47,881 bases of DNA from Alphaproteobacteria bacterium (GTDB taxonomy: Bacteria; Pseudomonadota; Alphaproteobacteria; Rhizobiales; Hyphomicrobiaceae): NCBI GenBank assembly GCA_018819265.1, contig JAHJQI010000161.1, forward strand, positions 1-47,881. The letters are read 5' to 3'. A program made the position numbers and the translations under genes. The notes beneath the pieces are model-generated. The model searched no databases and had not been told where the DNA came from. It was given only the letters and a program-made list of their open reading frames with translations. Positions 17,274 to 26,485 of this stretch are shown in pieces. Each line of letters starts with the position of its first letter. Positions within the stretch are counted from its first letter, which is position 1.

Positions 17274-17351
17274 CTAGTACCCTCTGCTTTCAGAAGTTCG
17301 TCAATGTGGTTGCCGCGAATGACTTAACGAACTTCTGAAAGCGGGTACTAG
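17274..17351. repeat. CTAG palindrome element D, 78 bp
   Basis: CTAGTACCC (17274-17282) is inverted at 17343-17351. A perfect 15-bp inner stem pairs 17287-17301 with 17327-17341. It has the same length and the same CTAGTACC end as element C but a different inner sequence. Confidence 0.92.
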
Positions 17352-17663
17352 CAAACAGGTGCGAGGCTCGCAAAAAAGGGACAGGGCGCCTGCAAATTGC
17401 CTTGAAGCCTGCCGGAGCACTTGCCAAATCATAGGGCGTCGGTTTTCGATAGGCGCGGTTTTGCACGTGGCCTGGATCAACCGCTCGATTCCGAATTAAG
17501 GTCGTTGAGCGTTTGTGAATTGAGAGTACGAACAAAGGACGATCCTCGGGTTCCGGGCTGACGCTTGGAAACCAAGTGTCAGTGTCGGAAAACGAGTGGG
17601 TAAGGAACGCCGCCGCAATGAAACGGTCCCGCTGGGACCGCACCGGAATAGGATCACGCCGTC
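17352..17663. other. Leader region of the EIIA gene
   Basis: These 312 nt hold no supported gene. The minus-strand readings here have no family features. A promoter for the EIIA-HPr pair is expected, since the preceding palindromes could separate its transcription from hprK. Confidence 0.4.
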
Positions 17664-18086
17664 ATGATCGGACTTGTCATCGTCGCTCACGACGGACTCG
17701 CTGACGCGTTCAGGTCGGCACTCGAGCATATCGTCGGGCCGCAGCGGCAGCTGGCAACGGTCGCCATCCTCGCGGAGGACGACATGATCGATCGCCGTCA
17801 GGCGATTCTCGACGCGATTGCAGAAACCGACAAGGGCAAGGGCGCGATTCTGCTGACCGACATGTTCGGCGGCACGCCCTCCAATCTTGCGATTTCCGTG
17901 ATCGACGAGGCCAATGTCGAAGTCCTGGCAGGCATCAACCTGCCAATTCTCGTCAAGCTTGCCAGCATCCGCCAGGAGATGAGCCTGAAGGACGCCGTTG
18001 CTGCGGCGGCCGAAGCCGGCCGCAAGTATATCAAGGTTGCCAGCGAAGAGCTTTCCGGCGACGGCCAAGCTGGGCTACTAAAGTGA
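17664..18086 (+). CDS. PTS mannose-family EIIA component
   Basis: This 140-residue EIIA-Man domain protein has phospho-acceptor His 9 in IVAHDG and the conserved block LLTDMFGGTPSN. It takes phosphate from HPr. No EIIB, EIIC or EIID partner is encoded here, so it probably acts as a regulatory protein rather than in sugar uptake, as known for the regulatory phosphotransferase system of rhizobia and Brucella. It is followed 60 nt later by the HPr gene, and hprK and chvIG lie upstream, a conserved order in this group. Confidence 0.92.
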   Translation: MIGLVIVAHDGLADAFRSALEHIVGPQRQLATVAILAEDDMIDRRQAILDAIAETDKGKGAILLTDMFGGTPSNLAISVIDEANVEVLAGINLPILVKLASIRQEMSLKDAVAAAAEAGRKYIKVASEELSGDGQAGLLK

Positions 18087-18146
18087 GCCGCTGCGATCTC
18101 CACTTCTTCCCGCCATCGACAATCAGGCCGACTGACACACCGCTTC

Positions 18147-18452
18147 ATGCCAGAACTCAACGATAGCCAGCACCCCGAAGCCATAGTCACGATCCGCAAT
18201 CGCAAGGGGCTGCACGCGAGGGCCTCCGCCCAGTTCGTGAAGTGCGCAGAGCGCTTCACAGCAGACATCAGCGTCAGCCGCGATGGACAGACCGTGATCG
18301 GCACGTCGATCCTCGGCTTGATGATGCTGGCTGCGGGCCCCGGCGTCACGTTGCACATTCTGGCCAAGGGGCCCGAGGGTCCCGAAGCCATCGAAGCGCT
18401 GGTCGCCCTCGTCGACAACGGTTTCGGCGAAGACTTCTGCGAAGAAGGCTGA
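18147..18452 (+). CDS. ptsH: Phosphocarrier protein HPr
   Basis: This is a 101-residue HPr. It has the enzyme I-dependent site His 23 in KGLHARAS and the HprK target Ser 54 in the helix GTSILGLMML. A short N-terminal extension of about 10 residues precedes the domain. It links the regulatory phosphotransferase chain between enzyme I (not in this window) and the EIIA encoded upstream. Its stop lies 4 nt from the stop of the convergent TadG-like gene, leaving no room for a separate terminator. Confidence 0.93.
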   Translation: MPELNDSQHPEAIVTIRNRKGLHARASAQFVKCAERFTADISVSRDGQTVIGTSILGLMMLAAGPGVTLHILAKGPEGPEAIEALVALVDNGFGEDFCEEG

Positions 18453-18456
18453 GCGG

Positions 18457-19899
18457 CTATTTCGACAGGCGCAGATCCGAGATCTTCATTGCGATATTGC
18501 GGAACGATTGCTTCAGTTCGGCTGCATTGTTGGCGAGGAACACATGGTCCTGCGACGTGGCGCACTGCGTCAGCGTCGCTTCAGAACCGCCGCCTGCGGC
18601 AAGCTGGAACCCGACCGAGTAGATCGTGATGCCTTTGGCTTTCATGCTCGCGCACATCGCGCGCGCCTGAGAGGCTGACGAGCCATTCGCTGACTCGCAA
18701 TTCCCCTTGCTGAAGTAGTTTCCGTTGGCGTTCTTGTCGCGCACGCCCGTATCGCAATACTGCATGTTATACTCGCCATCGGTCATCAGCACGGCGATTT
18801 TCTGCAGCAGCGGGCGCCCGGAACTCGACACCTGCGACAACAGCGAGTACGGCTGCGGACTGCTGGCCACCGGCAGGATATTGCCCCACTCCGGCGACAA
18901 CATGTACCAGGCCCACGCTGTTCCCAGATGCCCGCCCGTCGCGCCCGCGGCTTGCAGGCCATCGATTTTGCTGTTGAGCAGCGACTTGTCGCTCGTCAGC
19001 GGCACGACCGCGTTCTGGCTGTCCGGCTGGCAAAGACCATTGCTCGTATAGACGGCGGTCAGCCGGTCGGTGTCTGTCGGAGCGGCATCGGAATAGGCGT
19101 TGGGTCCGAAGCGTTCGGCGGCGCAGGCCGAAGCCCTGGTCCACCACACGCTGCTGCCGAGCGCGTTGTCCAACTTTTTGCCGGCCGGGCCGGGATGCAC
19201 GATCGATGGATCGAGCGTCCCGAAGTTGACGGCGGCTGAAAATGGCACCAGTGCCACCCGGGACGAATAGCTTCCCTGGCTATCCCAGACGACGACGTTG
19301 ATGAGATCCTTGGCCGCGTCCTTCATGGCGGTGATTTTTTCGCCGCTCGTGCAACTCGACGAGCCGCTGTTGCACATCGAACCGGTGATATCGAGCATCA
19401 GCGAGACTTCGAGGCTGAACTCGGCGTTGCCGTTCACCGACAGGACCGCCTTGGAATATTCGGAACCCGCCAGTTTCAGCAGCGGCAGGGTGTTTATGCC
19501 GGCAAGCTTCAGGAAAGTGGTATCGAGAAGCGCTGTGCCTTCCGCGGTGATGGAGGTGCCGTCGTCCTCCACTTTGAACGTGATCGTATCCTTCGAAAGC
19601 GCCGGCCGGTCGAGGACGTTGGCTTCATAATAGCTCTGCGCCAGGGCGACCGCGACCGCCGCATCGAGCCCGTTGACCTGCAGGTTGCGTGCACCTGCTA
19701 GTACGGCCGAGTCGACCGCGCTGACGGTTTCGGTGCGTGCGTGCAGCCACCGCGCCATGTCGACGGAAGCGCCAATGACCAGCAGCATGATCAGACCCAT
19801 CAGTCCGAACAGGATCGTGACGCTGCCCTCGCGCCGATCGGCGAAGGCCTGCCTTCCGACTGTCGAAGGTTCTGGCACGCTTCTTGAAGAATTGCTCAT
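18457..19899 (-). CDS. TadG-like pilus assembly protein with von Willebrand A domain
   Basis: This 480-residue protein starts with the TadE/TadG-type N terminus: a basic cytoplasmic end, RREGSVTILFG and one membrane segment (about residues 27-46), followed by the helix DMARWLHARTETVSAVDSAVLAGAR. A von Willebrand A domain starts near residue 165 with the metal-ion site DITGSM (Asp 170). Several cysteines suggest a disulphide-bonded extracytoplasmic fold. Relatives take part in Tad (Flp) pilus assembly or adhesion, but no other tad gene is here, so it is an orphan. It is convergent with ptsH. Confidence 0.82.
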   Translation of the reverse strand: MSNSSRSVPEPSTVGRQAFADRREGSVTILFGLMGLIMLLVIGASVDMARWLHARTETVSAVDSAVLAGARNLQVNGLDAAVAVALAQSYYEANVLDRPALSKDTITFKVEDDGTSITAEGTALLDTTFLKLAGINTLPLLKLAGSEYSKAVLSVNGNAEFSLEVSLMLDITGSMCNSGSSSCTSGEKITAMKDAAKDLINVVVWDSQGSYSSRVALVPFSAAVNFGTLDPSIVHPGPAGKKLDNALGSSVWWTRASACAAERFGPNAYSDAAPTDTDRLTAVYTSNGLCQPDSQNAVVPLTSDKSLLNSKIDGLQAAGATGGHLGTAWAWYMLSPEWGNILPVASSPQPYSLLSQVSSSGRPLLQKIAVLMTDGEYNMQYCDTGVRDKNANGNYFSKGNCESANGSSASQARAMCASMKAKGITIYSVGFQLAAGGGSEATLTQCATSQDHVFLANNAAELKQSFRNIAMKISDLRLSK

Positions 19900-20325
19900 G
19901 TCACCAAACCCGAAATTGCGGCCTATACTAAGAAAAACTACGCAGGAATAAATTTAAGAGATGTAAAAGGCCAGAAATTTGAGCAGAGTTCAGATAAATA
20001 ATACTTTAAAGATGCGCGCAAATTTTAGTAAATTTGTACCGAAACTCTGGTCGGCCCAGAAGTCGCCAGCGTAGCCAACGACCCAGTTCAACAGTAGCGA
20101 CATAAAGACTTGTTTATATGTTATTGCGGTTGTGTCCCTGGGCCGCTATACGACGGGGAGACATCTGCGCTCCCGCGCCAGCGAGGCGCGCGATTGCCGG
20201 CTGATGCCCGGAGGACGGCGCCGTAAAGCGCCGGCTTCGGGACCTATTCGAACCGAACGTTTGCACCTGGGACACCGCCGCACGCCGGTCAGCAGGGTTG
20301 CAACCCAAAAAAGGATGAACAGCAT
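19900..20325. other. Divergent promoter and ahcY leader
   Basis: This 426-nt stretch holds an AT-rich block (about 19920-20035), unusual for this genome, and then a GC-rich leader with the hairpin CGGCGC (20216-20221)/GCGCCG (20228-20233). AAAAAAGGA just before ahcY is the ribosome-binding site. A ten-codon out-of-frame reading (20315-20347) overlaps the ahcY start. I could not match a known SAH or SAM riboswitch. Confidence 0.5.
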
Positions 20326-21732
20326 ATGGCTGCCAATGACTATGTGATTGCCGACATCAAGCTTGCCGATTTTGGCCGCAAGGAGATTCGCCTTGCCGAA
20401 GGCGAGATGCCCGGCCTGATGGCAACGCGCGAAGAATACGGCGCCGCCCAGCCGCTGAAGGGCGCACGCATCGCCGGTTCCCTTCACATGACCATTCAGA
20501 CTGCGGTTTTGATCGAAACGCTGACCGCGCTGGGCGCCGACGTCCGCTGGGCCTCCTGCAACATCTATTCGACCCAGGACCACGCCGCTGCTGCGATTGC
20601 CGTAACCGGCGTGCCCGTGTTCGCAGTCAAGGGCGAGTCTCTGAAGGATTACTGGGAATACACCCGCAAGATTCTCGAGTGGAGCGACGGCGGCACGCCG
20701 AACCTCATCCTCGACGACGGCGGCGATGCCACCATGCTGGTCCACCTCGGTCTGCGCGCTGAGAAGGGTGAGACCGCGTTCCTCGACAAGCCTGGCTCGG
20801 AAGAAGAAGAGATCCTGTTCGCACTCATCCGCCGCACGGTTGGCGAAAAGCCCGGCTGGTTTGCAGAACTCGCCAAGAACATCCGTGGCGTCTCCGAGGA
20901 AACCACGACCGGCGTCAACCGCCTCTACCAGCTCGCCAGGCAGGGCAAGCTCCTGTTCCCGGCAATCAACGTCAATGACTCGGTGACCAAGTCGAAGTTC
21001 GACAATCTTTACGGCTGCCGCGAATCGCTGGTCGACGGCATCCGCCGCGGCACCGACATCATGATGTCGGGCAAGGTCGCGATGGTCGCCGGCTTTGGCG
21101 ACGTCGGCAAGGGATCTGCCGCTTCGCTCAAGAATGCCGGCTGCCGCGTCATGGTTTCCGAAATCGATCCGATCTGCGCGCTGCAGGCCGCCATGGAAGG
21201 CTATGAAGTCGTCACCATGGAGCAGGCCGTTCCCCAGGCCGACATCTTCTGCACGGCGACCGGCAACAAGGACATCATCACCATCGACCACATGCGTGGG
21301 ATGAAGGACGGTGCAATCGTCTGCAACATCGGTCACTTCGACAACGAGATCGACGTTGCGGGCCTCAAGAACATGAAGTGGGACAACATCAAGCCGCAGG
21401 TCGACCAGATCGAGTTTCCCGACGGCAAGAAGATCGTGCTCCTGTCCGAGGGCCGCCTCGTCAACCTCGGCAACGCCATGGGTCACCCCTCGTTCGTGAT
21501 GTCGGCCTCCTTCACCAACCAGACGCTGGCCCAGATCGAGCTTTGGACCAAGCGCGACGCCGGAGTTTACGAGAACCAGGTCTACACGCTGCCCAAGCAC
21601 CTCGACGAGAAGGTTGCGCGTCTGCACCTCATGAAGATTGGCGTGACGCTGACCGAGATGTCGCAAGACCAGGCCGACTATATCGGCGTTCCGCAGTCGG
21701 GACCATTCAAGCCCGACCATTACCGCTACTGA
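20326..21732 (+). CDS. ahcY: Adenosylhomocysteinase
   Basis: This 468-residue S-adenosylhomocysteine hydrolase reversibly splits SAH into adenosine and homocysteine, relieving inhibition of methyltransferases. Typical blocks are [32 protein letters not shown], the NAD-binding [14 protein letters not shown] (about residues 257-270), and the C-terminal NAD-contacting KPDHYRY. Catalytic Lys/Asp residues lie in the SVTKSKFDN segment. The start MAANDYV agrees with alphaproteobacterial relatives. A strong terminator follows at 21814. It shares the methyl cycle with the SAM-II-controlled metX gene 15 kb away. Confidence 0.97.
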   Translation: MAANDYVIADIKLADFGRKEIRLAEGEMPGLMATREEYGAAQPLKGARIAGSLHMTIQTAVLIETLTALGADVRWASCNIYSTQDHAAAAIAVTGVPVFAVKGESLKDYWEYTRKILEWSDGGTPNLILDDGGDATMLVHLGLRAEKGETAFLDKPGSEEEEILFALIRRTVGEKPGWFAELAKNIRGVSEETTTGVNRLYQLARQGKLLFPAINVNDSVTKSKFDNLYGCRESLVDGIRRGTDIMMSGKVAMVAGFGDVGKGSAASLKNAGCRVMVSEIDPICALQAAMEGYEVVTMEQAVPQADIFCTATGNKDIITIDHMRGMKDGAIVCNIGHFDNEIDVAGLKNMKWDNIKPQVDQIEFPDGKKIVLLSEGRLVNLGNAMGHPSFVMSASFTNQTLAQIELWTKRDAGVYENQVYTLPKHLDEKVARLHLMKIGVTLTEMSQDQADYIGVPQSGPFKPDHYRY

Positions 21733-21813
21733 CGCGCGCCAGGATGCCTGCGACGGGGCGTCGCCGTGAAGCGATTCGCCGCCCCGTCAAGCGGAACCTT
21801 TCGAAGAATGCCG

Positions 21814-21847
21814 ATCGGCGCCGGTTAAATCCGGCGCCGATTTCTTG
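21814..21847 (+). terminator. Rho-independent terminator of ahcY
   Basis: ATCGGCGCCGG (21814-21824) and CCGGCGCCGAT (21831-21841) form a perfect 11-bp stem with a TTAAAT loop, followed by TTCTT. A weaker GC-rich dyad (21752-21759 with 21781-21788) lies just before it. Confidence 0.88.
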
Positions 21848-22002
21848 TATTCGGCCATGATTGTGCTTCGAGCGGGCTGGTCAGCCCGCTCGCCCCCCTC
21901 CATAATTCGAGCGATTCGTACGCCGCTTCTCTCCGTCCGCGCCCTTTTGGCTAAAGAGCATCGCGTTCCGCGCGGACCCGACCGCAGAAGGCCTGAACCG
22001 CG

Positions 22003-24558
22003 ATGCCATCGAAAACCGGCCAGCCCAGATACGGGTCCTCGTATGCCACGACCGGCCGCGAACTCATGCTTCTGCTGGTTGCGAGCCTCGCCTGCGCGCT
22101 GGTTTTGACCGCCGGCATCGTCAAGGGCGAGGGTAATACGCTGGCCGGGCTGAGCGTCTCCCAGCTCGCCGTCATCGTCCTCACCGCCGTCGGCGTTCTC
22201 GTCGCCGCCACGCTTGTCTTCAAGGCTGCGAGCGAAATGCGCCGCCAGGTGCGCGCCGCCCAGGACGAAGCCGCCGCGCTGAAACGGCAGCTTGCGATCG
22301 CCGAGGCGGTGATCGGCGGCGAGCCGCAGATTCTGATTCTGTGGGATACCGGTCTGCAACCCCACATCGTCAACAATTCCCTGCGCGACGTTGCCGGCCT
22401 GCCGCGCGAGGATGCCGAGATCGTTTCATTCTCGAACTGGCTGGATGCCGGCAGCGCCGCCCGCTTCAAGGACGCCCTCGACGGTCTTCTGCGCGTCGGC
22501 CGGCCCTTTAACATGATCCTCAAGACGGCGGCCGGCGCACACCTTGAGACCGACGGCCGCGCATCCGGTGGCCGTGCCGTCCTGCGCATGCGCGACGTCG
22601 CCGGCTATAAGCGGGACATTTCGCGCATCATCGATGGCCACGAGGGCCTGGCGCGCGACATCAAGTCGAGCCGCGCGATCCTCAACGCCCTGCCGATGCC
22701 CGTCTGGTTCCGCGACAACACCAACCGCCTGAGCTGGGTCAATCAGGCCTACATCGCCGCCGTCGAGGCCGAAAGTCTCGACCAGGTCATCGAGCGCCAG
22801 ATTGAACTTCTCGAGCAGCGCCAGCGCGAAGAACTCGCAAGAGCACTGCAGACGACACCACGCTTCCGCCGCCGCATCGGCCTCCTGTCCGGTAGCGAGC
22901 GCCGCGTCCACAACCTCCTCGCGGTGCGCCTGCAGAATACCGTTGTCGCCGCCGCCATCGACGTCACCGACCTCGAGGTCGCCCAGCACGAGCTCGACCG
23001 CCAGTCGGCCGCCTTCGACCGCACGCTCGACCACGTCTCGACCGCGATCGCGGTCTTTAACGCCGAGCAGCGTCTGGTCTTCGCCAACGAGGCTTTCGTC
23101 CGGCTTTGGGATCTCGACCAGCAGTGGCTCCGCGGCCAGCCGAAGCACACCGAGTTGTTCGACCGGTTGCGCGAACTTGGCCGGCTGCCCGAAGTCGTCA
23201 ACTATCGCCAGTGGCGTACCACCATCCTCGACTCCAACGAACCGATCGACGAGGCCGACCGCTGGTGGCACCTGCCCGACGGGCGCATCGTCCAGCTCAT
23301 TGCCGAGCAGCGACCCGACGGCGGCGTCACGCACCTCTATATCGACGAAACCGAGCGGCTGGCGCTGGAAAGCGAATTCAACGCCATGCTGCGCGTCCAG
23401 AGCGAAACGATCGACAGCCTCAAGGAAGGCGTCGCAGTATTCGCAACCGACGGCCGCCTGAAACTTTTCAACTCCGCGTTCGCCGCCATCTGGCGCATCG
23501 ACAACGAACGGCTCGCGACCGGGCCCCATATCGACGACATCGTCGAAATGGCCCGCCCGCTGTTCGACGAGGCCGATGATTGGGCGCGCCTCAAGCAGGC
23601 GGCGACCGCGCTGTCCGACAAGCGCGTGCCGATCGAAGGGCAGATGCTGCGCCGCGATTCCAGCGTCGTCGACTTCTCCGTGATGCCGCTGCCCGACGGC
23701 GCCACTCTCCTGACCTTTGCCGACGTCACCGCTTCGAAGCGTTACGAACGCGCCCTCGTCGAGCGCAACGATGCATTGGTAGCCGCCGACCGTCTGAAGA
23801 ACCAGTTTATCAGCCACGTCTCCTACGAATTGAGAACGCCGCTAACGTCCATAATCGGGTTCACGGACCTGCTGAGCAGCGAGCATATGGGCGATTTGAA
23901 TGACAAGCAGCGCGAATATCTGCGAGACATTACGTCCTCGTCGAATGACCTGCTGTGGATCATCGACGGCATCCTCGACCTGGCGATCATTGATGCGGGT
24001 GCTCTCGAACTCAATCGCGAGGACGTCGATGTCCGCGAAGTCATCAGTTCGGCGATCCGCGCCGTCGAGGATCGCGCAGCCCGCGCCGATCTGACACTCG
24101 ATGTGGCCATAGCCGACGACGTCACGGTTTTCTCCGCCGACAAGGCCCGTCTGCGTCAGCTGCTCTACAACCTGTTGTCGAATGCCGTCGGCTTTTCCAA
24201 CGAAGGCGGCACGGTCTTCGTGTCCTGCTGGCGCGAAGCGGGTCGCATGGTATTCCGCATCGAGGACAAGGGCGTCGGCATACCGCTCGAGTCCCAGATG
24301 CGGATATTCGAGCGCTTCGAGAGCGACAGCCGCGGCCTCAAGCACCGCGGCGCAGGTCTCGGGCTGTCCATCGTCAAGAGCCTCGTCGAATTGCACGGTG
24401 GCACCATGCGCCTGGTCTCGGCCCCTGGCGCTGGCACCCGCGTCACCGTTTTCCTGCCCGAGAAGGCGCCGGTCGGCGCCAATTCGCCAACGATCGCGGA
24501 TATCGAAGGCGAAGCCGTCGCCGCACTGCCGCCGCCGTTGCGCGATATCGGCGCCTGA
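22003..24558 (+). CDS. divL: DivL-type PAS sensor kinase homologue with Tyr in the H-box
   Basis: This 851-residue membrane protein has two N-terminal membrane segments (about residues 20-40 and 50-75), a series of PAS-type domains (about 90-590), then a HisKA-like and an HATPase domain. The phosphorylation box reads FISHVSYELRTPLTSI: Tyr 608 (codon TAC at 23824-23826) replaces the usual His. This is the hallmark of DivL, which in Caulobacter binds DivK and regulates CckA and thus CtrA without needing its own kinase activity. HATPase motifs (NLLSNAV, DKGVGIP, GAGLGLSI) are intact. The gene order divL-tsaE supports the call. The start ATG 22003 is the first in frame. Confidence 0.88.
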   Translation: MPSKTGQPRYGSSYATTGRELMLLLVASLACALVLTAGIVKGEGNTLAGLSVSQLAVIVLTAVGVLVAATLVFKAASEMRRQVRAAQDEAAALKRQLAIAEAVIGGEPQILILWDTGLQPHIVNNSLRDVAGLPREDAEIVSFSNWLDAGSAARFKDALDGLLRVGRPFNMILKTAAGAHLETDGRASGGRAVLRMRDVAGYKRDISRIIDGHEGLARDIKSSRAILNALPMPVWFRDNTNRLSWVNQAYIAAVEAESLDQVIERQIELLEQRQREELARALQTTPRFRRRIGLLSGSERRVHNLLAVRLQNTVVAAAIDVTDLEVAQHELDRQSAAFDRTLDHVSTAIAVFNAEQRLVFANEAFVRLWDLDQQWLRGQPKHTELFDRLRELGRLPEVVNYRQWRTTILDSNEPIDEADRWWHLPDGRIVQLIAEQRPDGGVTHLYIDETERLALESEFNAMLRVQSETIDSLKEGVAVFATDGRLKLFNSAFAAIWRIDNERLATGPHIDDIVEMARPLFDEADDWARLKQAATALSDKRVPIEGQMLRRDSSVVDFSVMPLPDGATLLTFADVTASKRYERALVERNDALVAADRLKNQFISHVSYELRTPLTSIIGFTDLLSSEHMGDLNDKQREYLRDITSSSNDLLWIIDGILDLAIIDAGALELNREDVDVREVISSAIRAVEDRAARADLTLDVAIADDVTVFSADKARLRQLLYNLLSNAVGFSNEGGTVFVSCWREAGRMVFRIEDKGVGIPLESQMRIFERFESDSRGLKHRGAGLGLSIVKSLVELHGGTMRLVSAPGAGTRVTVFLPEKAPVGANSPTIADIEGEAVAALPPPLRDIGA

Positions 24559-24736
24559 AGCGTTGACCCTGCGGCGCTCACCCGCGGCTGACGGCCTGAG
24601 AAGTCCCGCGGCCTGCGGCTCTTTCTTCCAGCAACACGCCGCCCCTCGCCCCGCTCCGCACAAAATGTTAGCCGATGACGGTGCCGCAGCCGGGAGTCGC
24701 CTGGCTGCGCCGCTGTAATTGCGAGACCGACGCGAC

Positions 24737-26323
24737 ATGGACCACGCACCACGGCATGTCTTCAAACTCGAGCGGGTCAACGAATCCCACTTGCGCCGCC
24801 TTGCCGAAGAACTGGCGTTCCTGTTGCGCGCCGGCGATATCGTCACGCTGACCGGCGATCTTGGCGCCGGAAAAACGACGTTCGCCCGCGCTCTGATCCG
24901 GGCGCTCGCCCGCGATCCCGAGCACGAGGTCCCAAGCCCGACGTTCACGCTTCTGCAGACCTACAGGACCGAGCGGCTCGATGTTGCCCATTTCGATCTC
25001 TATCGCCTGTCGGCTCCAGAAGAGCTCGACGAACTTGGCCTCGATCATGTCCTGCGCACCGGCACCGCACTTATCGAATGGCCCGAACGCGCCGATGGCC
25101 GACTGCCCGTGGACCTGCTCGACATTGCGCTGAGCGATACCGGCGACAACGTGCCGCCGCTCGATAAGGAAGATGTCGCAGCCGAAGTCCGGGATATCGT
25201 CGTCACCGGCCGCGGACGCGCGGCCGGGAAGGCCCAGCGCTTGGAAGCCATGCACAAGATCATCCGCGAAGCCGGATTTTCCGGTGACACAATCACCGTC
25301 ACGGCGTTGCCGGGAGATGCGTCCCAGCGAACCTACGCGCGCGTGGCCTGGGAGCCTGGCAAACCCGAACGGACCGAAACCAGACTGCTGATGGATTCGC
25401 CCCGTCAGCCCGACGGTCCGGTTCTGCGCGACGGCAAGTCCTACAGCCAGATCGCCAAGCTCGCCGAGGATGTCGTGCCATTCCTGGCGATCGGCACCGC
25501 GCTGCATCGCGCTGGCCTCAGCGTGCCGAAGATTGATTGCGTCGACATCGGCCACGGCTTCATGATGATCGAAGACCTGGGCGACCTCGATTACAAGACA
25601 GCCCTTGCCGCCGGTCGCGATCAGAAGGCGTTATGGAACGACGCAGTCGAAGCCTTGTTGATCCTTCGCGGTCTGCAAGCCGATCAGCCGCTGCAATTCC
25701 ATGATGGTGAGCCCCACGAACTGCCGAAACTCGACCGCACGATCCTCGAAATCGAAACGGCGTTGGTCTCCGACTGGTTGTGGCCGGCCGCGCATGGGTC
25801 TGCGCCCGATGCCGCCCAACGCGCCGCATATCAGGCGATCTGGTGTCCGATCTTCGATGAAATCCTCGATCAGCCGGCGGGCTGGATGCTGCGTGATTAT
25901 CATTCGCCGAACCTGATCCTGCTCGAAGACCGCGAAGGCCCGCAGCGGGTCGGCATCATCGATTTCCAGGACGCCCTGCAGGGACCGCCCGCCTACGATC
26001 TCGTTTCCCTGCTCCAGGACGCGCGCCTCGACGTCCCGGCCGCTCTCGAAGCCGAACTCCTGGCGGGCTATTGCGTGAAAGCCGCCGCCGCCGATTGCTC
26101 GTTCGACGAAGCCCGCTTCCGCCGCACCTACGCGCTGCTTGGCGCACAGCGCGCCACCAAGATCCTTGGCATTTTCACGCGTCTGGCGATGCGTGATGAC
26201 AAGCCGCGCTATCTCGCGCACATGCCGCGCATCTGGGGATATCTCGAACGCAACCTCACTCATCCGGCCCTGCGGGACCTCGCCCAGTGGTATGAAGAGC
26301 ACTTCCCGCATCACGCTCGCTGA
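24737..26323 (+). CDS. tsaE: TsaE-AmgK fusion: tRNA t6A ATPase and cell-wall sugar kinase
   Basis: This 528-residue protein joins two enzymes. Residues 1 to about 150 are TsaE, with the P-loop GDLGAGKT (40-47) and the SPTFTL and HFDLYRL motifs; it drives the TsaBD complex making t6A on tRNA. Residues from about 172 are an aminoglycoside-phosphotransferase-type kinase like AmgK (catalytic RDYHSPNLIL, metal site IIDFQDA), which phosphorylates MurNAc or GlcNAc at C1 in cell-wall recycling. MurU, its usual partner, follows. I prefer ATG 24737 over TTG 24719, though neither has a strong ribosome-binding site. The fusion is known in related bacteria. Confidence 0.88.
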   Translation: MDHAPRHVFKLERVNESHLRRLAEELAFLLRAGDIVTLTGDLGAGKTTFARALIRALARDPEHEVPSPTFTLLQTYRTERLDVAHFDLYRLSAPEELDELGLDHVLRTGTALIEWPERADGRLPVDLLDIALSDTGDNVPPLDKEDVAAEVRDIVVTGRGRAAGKAQRLEAMHKIIREAGFSGDTITVTALPGDASQRTYARVAWEPGKPERTETRLLMDSPRQPDGPVLRDGKSYSQIAKLAEDVVPFLAIGTALHRAGLSVPKIDCVDIGHGFMMIEDLGDLDYKTALAAGRDQKALWNDAVEALLILRGLQADQPLQFHDGEPHELPKLDRTILEIETALVSDWLWPAAHGSAPDAAQRAAYQAIWCPIFDEILDQPAGWMLRDYHSPNLILLEDREGPQRVGIIDFQDALQGPPAYDLVSLLQDARLDVPAALEAELLAGYCVKAAAADCSFDEARFRRTYALLGAQRATKILGIFTRLAMRDDKPRYLAHMPRIWGYLERNLTHPALRDLAQWYEEHFPHHAR

Positions 26324-26400
26324 TGATCCCCGGCGGGCGGATTTCCACCAGGCAGGCTCCTGACCGCCCTAATGCGGCGCTGCGAATCGAAGATGGTCCT

Positions 26401-26472
26401 CAGGCCGGCAATAACGGGCCGGCAACAACAGGCCGGAAAAAGCAGGCCGGAAAAGAACAGGCCGGAAGAAAA
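26401..26472. repeat. 14-15-bp imperfect tandem repeat before murU
   Basis: Five units beginning CAGGCCGG or CGGGCCGG start at 26401, 26415, 26429, 26443 and 26458, each followed by an A-rich tail; the remnant CAGGC follows at 26473. The array ends 13 nt ahead of the murU start. In the same frame it would encode a basic extension, so it may be translated if the upstream ATG 26372 is used. Confidence 0.8.
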
Positions 26473-26485
26473 CAGGCATGACAGC

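Noticed and set aside
20036..20325. SAH or SAM riboswitch in the ahcY leader
   Set aside because: The leader is GC-rich and contains hairpins, but the conserved bases of these aptamers are not in the right order. A covariance search would be decisive.
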